From the NCBI GenBank assembly GCA_905182985.1, contig CAJJDN010000078.1, forward strand, positions 157,453 to 221,452: a stretch of 64,000 nucleotides of DNA, written 5' to 3'. Made by a program: the position numbers and the translations under genes. The DNA is from Paramecium sonneborni (lineage: Eukaryota > Ciliophora > Oligohymenophorea > Peniculida > Parameciidae). How positions within the stretch are numbered: position 1 is the first letter of the stretch; every line of letters begins with the position of its first letter. The notes beneath the pieces are model-generated. The model saw only the letters and a program-made list of their open reading frames with translations. It made no database searches and had not been told where the DNA came from. This document shows, in pieces, positions 60,218 through 64,000 of the stretch.

Positions 60218-60819
60218 ATGGCATAAGATTAGCGATCTCCTTTAGAATTAAGAATCTGGCACTTTTATACAGAAGAAGAGAAATCAATAACTCTTCTAAA
60301 TGCATATAAATAGAGAGTGTTATTTTCTGAGGATATAAAATCTTTTCTTTTGAGAGATAGATTAAATACTTGGGCATATTGGGGATTTCCATTAGGTTGT
60401 TATGCTCTATTGCACTATAGTGGAGCTTTGTAACCATACATAGCAACAAAATATTCATTGTCAGGTTAAAGATTGATTCCTGCAGCAATATCAGGTATTT
60501 TGTGGTTGGGTTGGTTACACTTTAATCCATTTTATAATTCCTTATAGAAGTAAAAAGAATAATTGAAAATAATAATAGTGAGAAATTGTAATTGTTAAAT
60601 TTGATAGAGAGAAGAGTAGGATTAAATATGAAGGCATTGAATGAACAAGTCCCTCGTACTTGGACTTCATAAGAAATTCATAGATAGATAAGAGAAGCTT
60701 ATAATAATAGACATGGTTTCTTAACAAATATCCTTTATCCAAGTGAAGAAAGAGCTTCTCCATTATAAGATATTTCAAGTTATCCATTCAAATACAGAAG
60801 AGATAGAATTGTAAAATGA
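60218..60819 (+). CDS. Two-TM protein, probably mitochondrial, unknown
   Basis: 189 residues. The N-terminal part is soluble and charged (SPLELRIWHFYTEEEKSITL), followed by two hydrophobic helices, WAYWGFPLGCYALLHYSGAL and AAISGILWLGWLHFNPFYNS, separated by about 18 residues. A basic tail ends SSYPFKYRRDRIVK. A 32-nt intron (60578-60609) leaves exactly 190 codons. The hairpin plus flanking charges resembles inner-membrane accessory subunits, but no family is recognised. Confidence 0.68.
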
Positions 60820-60822
60820 TAT

Positions 60823-60849
60823 ATATACCACATATACCACATATACCAC
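60823..60849. repeat. Three tandem copies of ATATACCAC
   Basis: A 9-nt unit repeated exactly three times in the 42-nt gap between two convergent stop codons. It may be part of a 3' end signal or simple slippage. Confidence 0.9.
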
Positions 60850-60861
60850 ACATAACAATTA

Positions 60862-61811
60862 TCATATAGCATAAAAACATATTATGCCACAATCATGAGC
60901 AGCTATGATTTAATCATTCTTGTATCTTATACCACTTATTCCTCCTGGTTTGTCATTCATTGTTTATATATGTTTCTAAGAATAGATTTGATTCATATCC
61001 CAAACGCGTATTGTTCTATCTGTTGAGCAACTGACAAAAGACTGAATAATCTACAATTTTCATACTTTCTCATTTATTTTACTCAAATCCATAACACCAT
61101 ATTTATGTCCTCTAAATTATTGAATTATTTCACTTTTTTCTAAATCTATTAATTTTATTAATCCATCATCAGATCCTGTTAATATTTTATTATTATCCAT
61201 AAATAATAATGTCTTAATTGCTTTAGAATGAGGTTTAATAACTTTCTTCTATGAACTTTAATCAATTAAATATAGAGCACCTCCTTCATTACCAACTGCT
61301 AATAATTAATCATTAATCTATAAGGAACAACTATAATATATTGGATCTGTTTCTATTTTTTATATTTTCTCTTTTGTATCTATATGATAAAAGTTTATGA
61401 TTCCCATCTCTCCAGAAGTTACAACTGTTGATGAATCAACAAATCTCACTTTCCAATTGGCAAATGCATCACATTATATTTCAGAAATCAACTTCTTATC
61501 ATCAATATCCCATATTCTTAGATAATTATCTAATGAAGAGACCACAACTGATATTATTATTATCTTAATTAAGTACTTTAGGTTTCATCAGCATTGATGG
61601 ATAAATCTATGACTCCTAAAAGATGATTTTGTAATATGGTTTCATTTGATTTCAATTGAAATGGTTGAGAGTAGAGATATATATTTTCATCCAATGTCCC
61701 AATAGCCATAAACTCTTTTGATATATCCATACAACTAGGACTCTCTTGAATCTAAAAATTTGTAATCTCTTAGATCATTATAATTATATAAATTATTTAT
61801 TTATCATTCAT
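60862..61811 (-). CDS. WD40 protein resembling WDR61/Ski8
   Basis: Seven-blade propeller of 306 residues. Blades: FMAIGTLDENIYLYS, VVSSLDNYLRIWDIDD, VVTSGEMGIINFYHIDT, LLAVGNEGGALYLIDQS, ILTGSDDGLIKLIDLE, FVSCSTDRTIRVWDM, and a last strand IIAAHDCGIICFYAI that closes the ring. The spacing and the final 'GIRYKND..' blade follow WDR61/Ski8, a subunit of the Ski exosome cofactor and of the PAF1 transcription complex. One 29-nt intron after ADETQ leaves exactly 307 codons. The assignment rests on blade order; other single-propeller proteins cannot be excluded. Confidence 0.72.
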
Positions 61812-62399
61812 ATTTATTTTTTAATTTTTATTTCTTTTCAAATCTAAATTAAACTCTCTTCCCTTATTCTCAAAGTATATGATTGATTCTTATTATTATC
61901 TATTATAAAAAAATAAAATTAATAATCTTCATCTTATTTTCATTTTTCTAATTATCTCAATAATAATTAAATATTATTCTTTCAAATAATTCTCCCTAAT
62001 ACACAGGATTTCATTTTTTATTAATGATGATAATTTTTTTGTATTTTTTAGGGAGTTATTATAGTTTATTTTATTAAAAATATATTAAAAAAATCATTAT
62101 ACCAAACTAAAATTCTTTAATAAAAAATAATATATGTTGTAATTTAAAAAATGGTAAATTTATAATCCAAAAATAATAAATCAGTTTGTGAAATAGTAAG
62201 GTTAAATTATTGGTTGATTAATTTGTAATATTGATATGATTAGTTTTTCTATAAATTGTTTATTTTGAATTGATGATTATGAGATGAATTGTTGTATATA
62301 AGCTTTTCTTTATTTATAATAATTAGTATTTATTGGATTTCTAGATTGTAACTAAAAGATAATTGAATAATGACTTATAAAATATTAATATTTAAATTG
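61812..62399. other. Spacer, no gene seen; left edge of second scaffold duplication
   Basis: About 590 nt of AT-rich sequence. From 62102 onward it is repeated after the N at 63486. No conserved coding segment was seen. Confidence 0.5.
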
Positions 62400-62615
62400 T
62401 CAAACATTATATACTCCAATAACGATAGCGTGATCTCTTTCATATGGTTCTAGAGTCAATTATTCTTAGGGTGTAAGGCCTTCATCCTGCGAAGATAATA
62501 GAATACTTGGATACCTTCAATCTTTAAACTTCATGTTAAAATACGACTTCAGCTCTATTAGTGGAATCAATGCAATTGGCTTTAATGGAGATCATGAAAT
62601 GACCACCCTTCTTTA
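62102..62615. repeat. First copy of a second scaffold-join duplication
   Basis: Bases 62102-62615 recur at 63487-64000 (offset 1385), identical wherever compared, with a single N at 63486 just before the second copy. The copy presumably continues beyond the window, up to the equivalent of 63485, giving an overlap of 1384 nt. Confidence 0.93.
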
Positions 62616-63291
62616 AGAAATATTGGGAGTTTAAACCAACAATTCTGGCTTGATCTGGTTAAGCTACATCAGCAAATACTACATCAACCATTCCGACTAG
62701 CATCCTATACTCAAGAGGTTTTCTGGCATCAGCAATGATAGGAACTATATTTGTTCGTTTTTTAGCCATATTAACAAGATCTCTACCTGATCTATGAGAG
62801 AACTCAACAGCATAAACGACACCTATTATATATTATATATATTATGTACCTTCTGATCCAACAATATCTGAAACATGAGAAACTGTGGTTCCTGAAGCAG
62901 CTCCTAAATATAAGACTTTAGCGCCTGGTTTAATGAAAATATCACTCACTCCCCCAATGATACCAGCTGCAATCTTAGATCTGAATGGATTCCAAACTCT
63001 GTATTCTACTTTTTCTCCAGTTTATTTATCTTCTACAGAAATCCTTTTCTCATTATAAACTGATTCGCCTGGTACCATATTCTTAGTAACCAAAGCTTCT
63101 TATTATCCCTTAGCGACAAAGACTCCAGCTAATCTTGGATGAGGAACAACAAAGGCTTTTGGAGCTCCACCCATACGACCTCCTCTTCCACCTCTTGCAC
63201 CTCCTCTGCCTCTAGGAGCTCCTCTTCCTCTATCTCCTCCTCTTCCACCTCCTCGTGTATCTCCTCTTCCACCTCTGAAATCTCTGCCCAT
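62400..63291 (-). CDS. FBL: Fibrillarin (Nop1)
   Basis: Box C/D snoRNP 2'-O-methyltransferase of the nucleolus; modifies rRNA. A Gly/Arg-rich GAR domain ([16 protein letters not shown]... about 45 residues) precedes the fibrillarin core: [53 protein letters not shown] (SAM site), [52 protein letters not shown], and the end [17 protein letters not shown]. Introns of 27 and 28 nt leave exactly 279 codons. The GAR codons make this the most GC-rich spot in the window. All family landmarks are present. Confidence 0.97.
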
Positions 63292-63486
63292 AAATTATAA
63301 TTTAAAATTAAATTTTTATTCAATTACAATATATTCAATTTATTTTTCAAACTCTACTCTTTTTTTCACTCTATTTCCAAACTAATATCAGTATTTGATA
63401 CCTTATTAGTTTTATCAAATGGACCCATAAACATTTTCTTCTCTACCTTCCCTTCTTTCAACTTTCCCAAACTATACAAAGATATN

Positions 63487-64000
63487 CCAAACTAAAATTC
63501 TTTAATAAAAAATAATATATGTTGTAATTTAAAAAATGGTAAATTTATAATCCAAAAATAATAAATCAGTTTGTGAAATAGTAAGGTTAAATTATTGGTT
63601 GATTAATTTGTAATATTGATATGATTAGTTTTTCTATAAATTGTTTATTTTGAATTGATGATTATGAGATGAATTGTTGTATATAAGCTTTTCTTTATTT
63701 ATAATAATTAGTATTTATTGGATTTCTAGATTGTAACTAAAAGATAATTGAATAATGACTTATAAAATATTAATATTTAAATTGTCAAACATTATATACT
63801 CCAATAACGATAGCGTGATCTCTTTCATATGGTTCTAGAGTCAATTATTCTTAGGGTGTAAGGCCTTCATCCTGCGAAGATAATAGAATACTTGGATACC
63901 TTCAATCTTTAAACTTCATGTTAAAATACGACTTCAGCTCTATTAGTGGAATCAATGCAATTGGCTTTAATGGAGATCATGAAATGACCACCCTTCTTTA
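63487..64000. repeat. Second copy of the scaffold-join duplication
   Basis: Continues to the window end and repeats 62102-62615, including the last part of fibrillarin. It is the start of the next contig, not a real tandem repeat. Confidence 0.93.
63785..64000 (-). pseudogene. FBL: Second reading of the fibrillarin 3' end (assembly artefact)
   Basis: The fibrillarin stop codon (63785-63787) and the last roughly 60 codons with the 28-nt intron reappear here, cut by the window end. It should be merged with 62400-62615. Confidence 0.9.

Noticed and set aside
63103..63323. Acidic Glu/Val-rich minus-strand frame
   Set aside because: Out-of-frame reading of the fibrillarin Gly/Arg domain.
1..64000. 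CRISPR arrays, rRNA or tRNA genes
   Set aside because: No spaced direct repeats and no tRNA-like cloverleaf or rRNA segment was seen; I could not run a structural search, so a tRNA could be missed.

Overview
This window is a piece of a ciliate somatic (macronuclear) genome, most likely a Paramecium of the aurelia type. Three things in the sequence show this. In conserved proteins TAA and TAG are read as glutamine, and every gene whose end I could trace stops at TGA. Nearly every gene is cut by tiny introns of about 21-35 nt (GTA...TAG). The sequence is very AT-rich and genes are packed with spacers often below 100 nt. With the standard code almost every gene looks shattered, so I read each one by hand with the ciliate code. 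Several intron chains were checked because exon lengths sum exactly to whole codons.

Layout: 1-3 kb holds an ABCG transporter remnant and an ankyrin/DHHC palmitoyltransferase. 3.4-12.7 kb holds a cytosolic carboxypeptidase, a Ser/Thr kinase, a TMEM63/OSCA-type channel and a methyltransferase. 12.7-15.9 kb is gene-poor: a duplicated channel 5' end, an odd 131-residue frame and a Kintoun (DNAAF2) pseudogene. 16-21.4 kb holds a MYND/USP deubiquitinase and a bacterial-type homospermidine synthase. 21.5-29 kb holds a giant type I membrane protein, an alveolin (epiplasm) protein and small proteins. 30.3-36.1 kb holds ribokinase, a kinesin-14, mitochondrial ribosomal protein uL24m, an LRR protein and two small, probably mitochondrial proteins. 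36.1-39.9 kb holds a WD40 gene and a CCCH zinc-finger gene disturbed by a scaffold-join duplication. 39.9-51 kb holds a probable mitochondrial protein, a heat-shock factor (HSF) interrupted by what looks like an unexcised internal eliminated sequence (IES), a coiled-coil protein, a PDI-like protein, a Rab GTPase and a TPR protein. 51-64 kb holds a syntaxin, a small TIM chaperone, DNAJC25, two related beta-rich membrane proteins, an OXR1/TLDc protein, two PP1-docking-motif proteins, a two-TM protein, a WDR61/Ski8-like protein and fibrillarin.

The content is mostly housekeeping and cell biology: trafficking (DHHC, Rab, syntaxin), cytoskeleton and cilia (carboxypeptidase, kinesin-14, alveolin, Kintoun remnant), mitochondria, and RNA metabolism (fibrillarin, WDR61). 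There is no operon logic beyond tight packing. The points most worth a second look are the 136-nt TA-bounded interruption of the HSF DNA-binding domain, the bacterial-type homospermidine synthase, and two single-N scaffold joins that artificially duplicate about 1.2-1.4 kb each.
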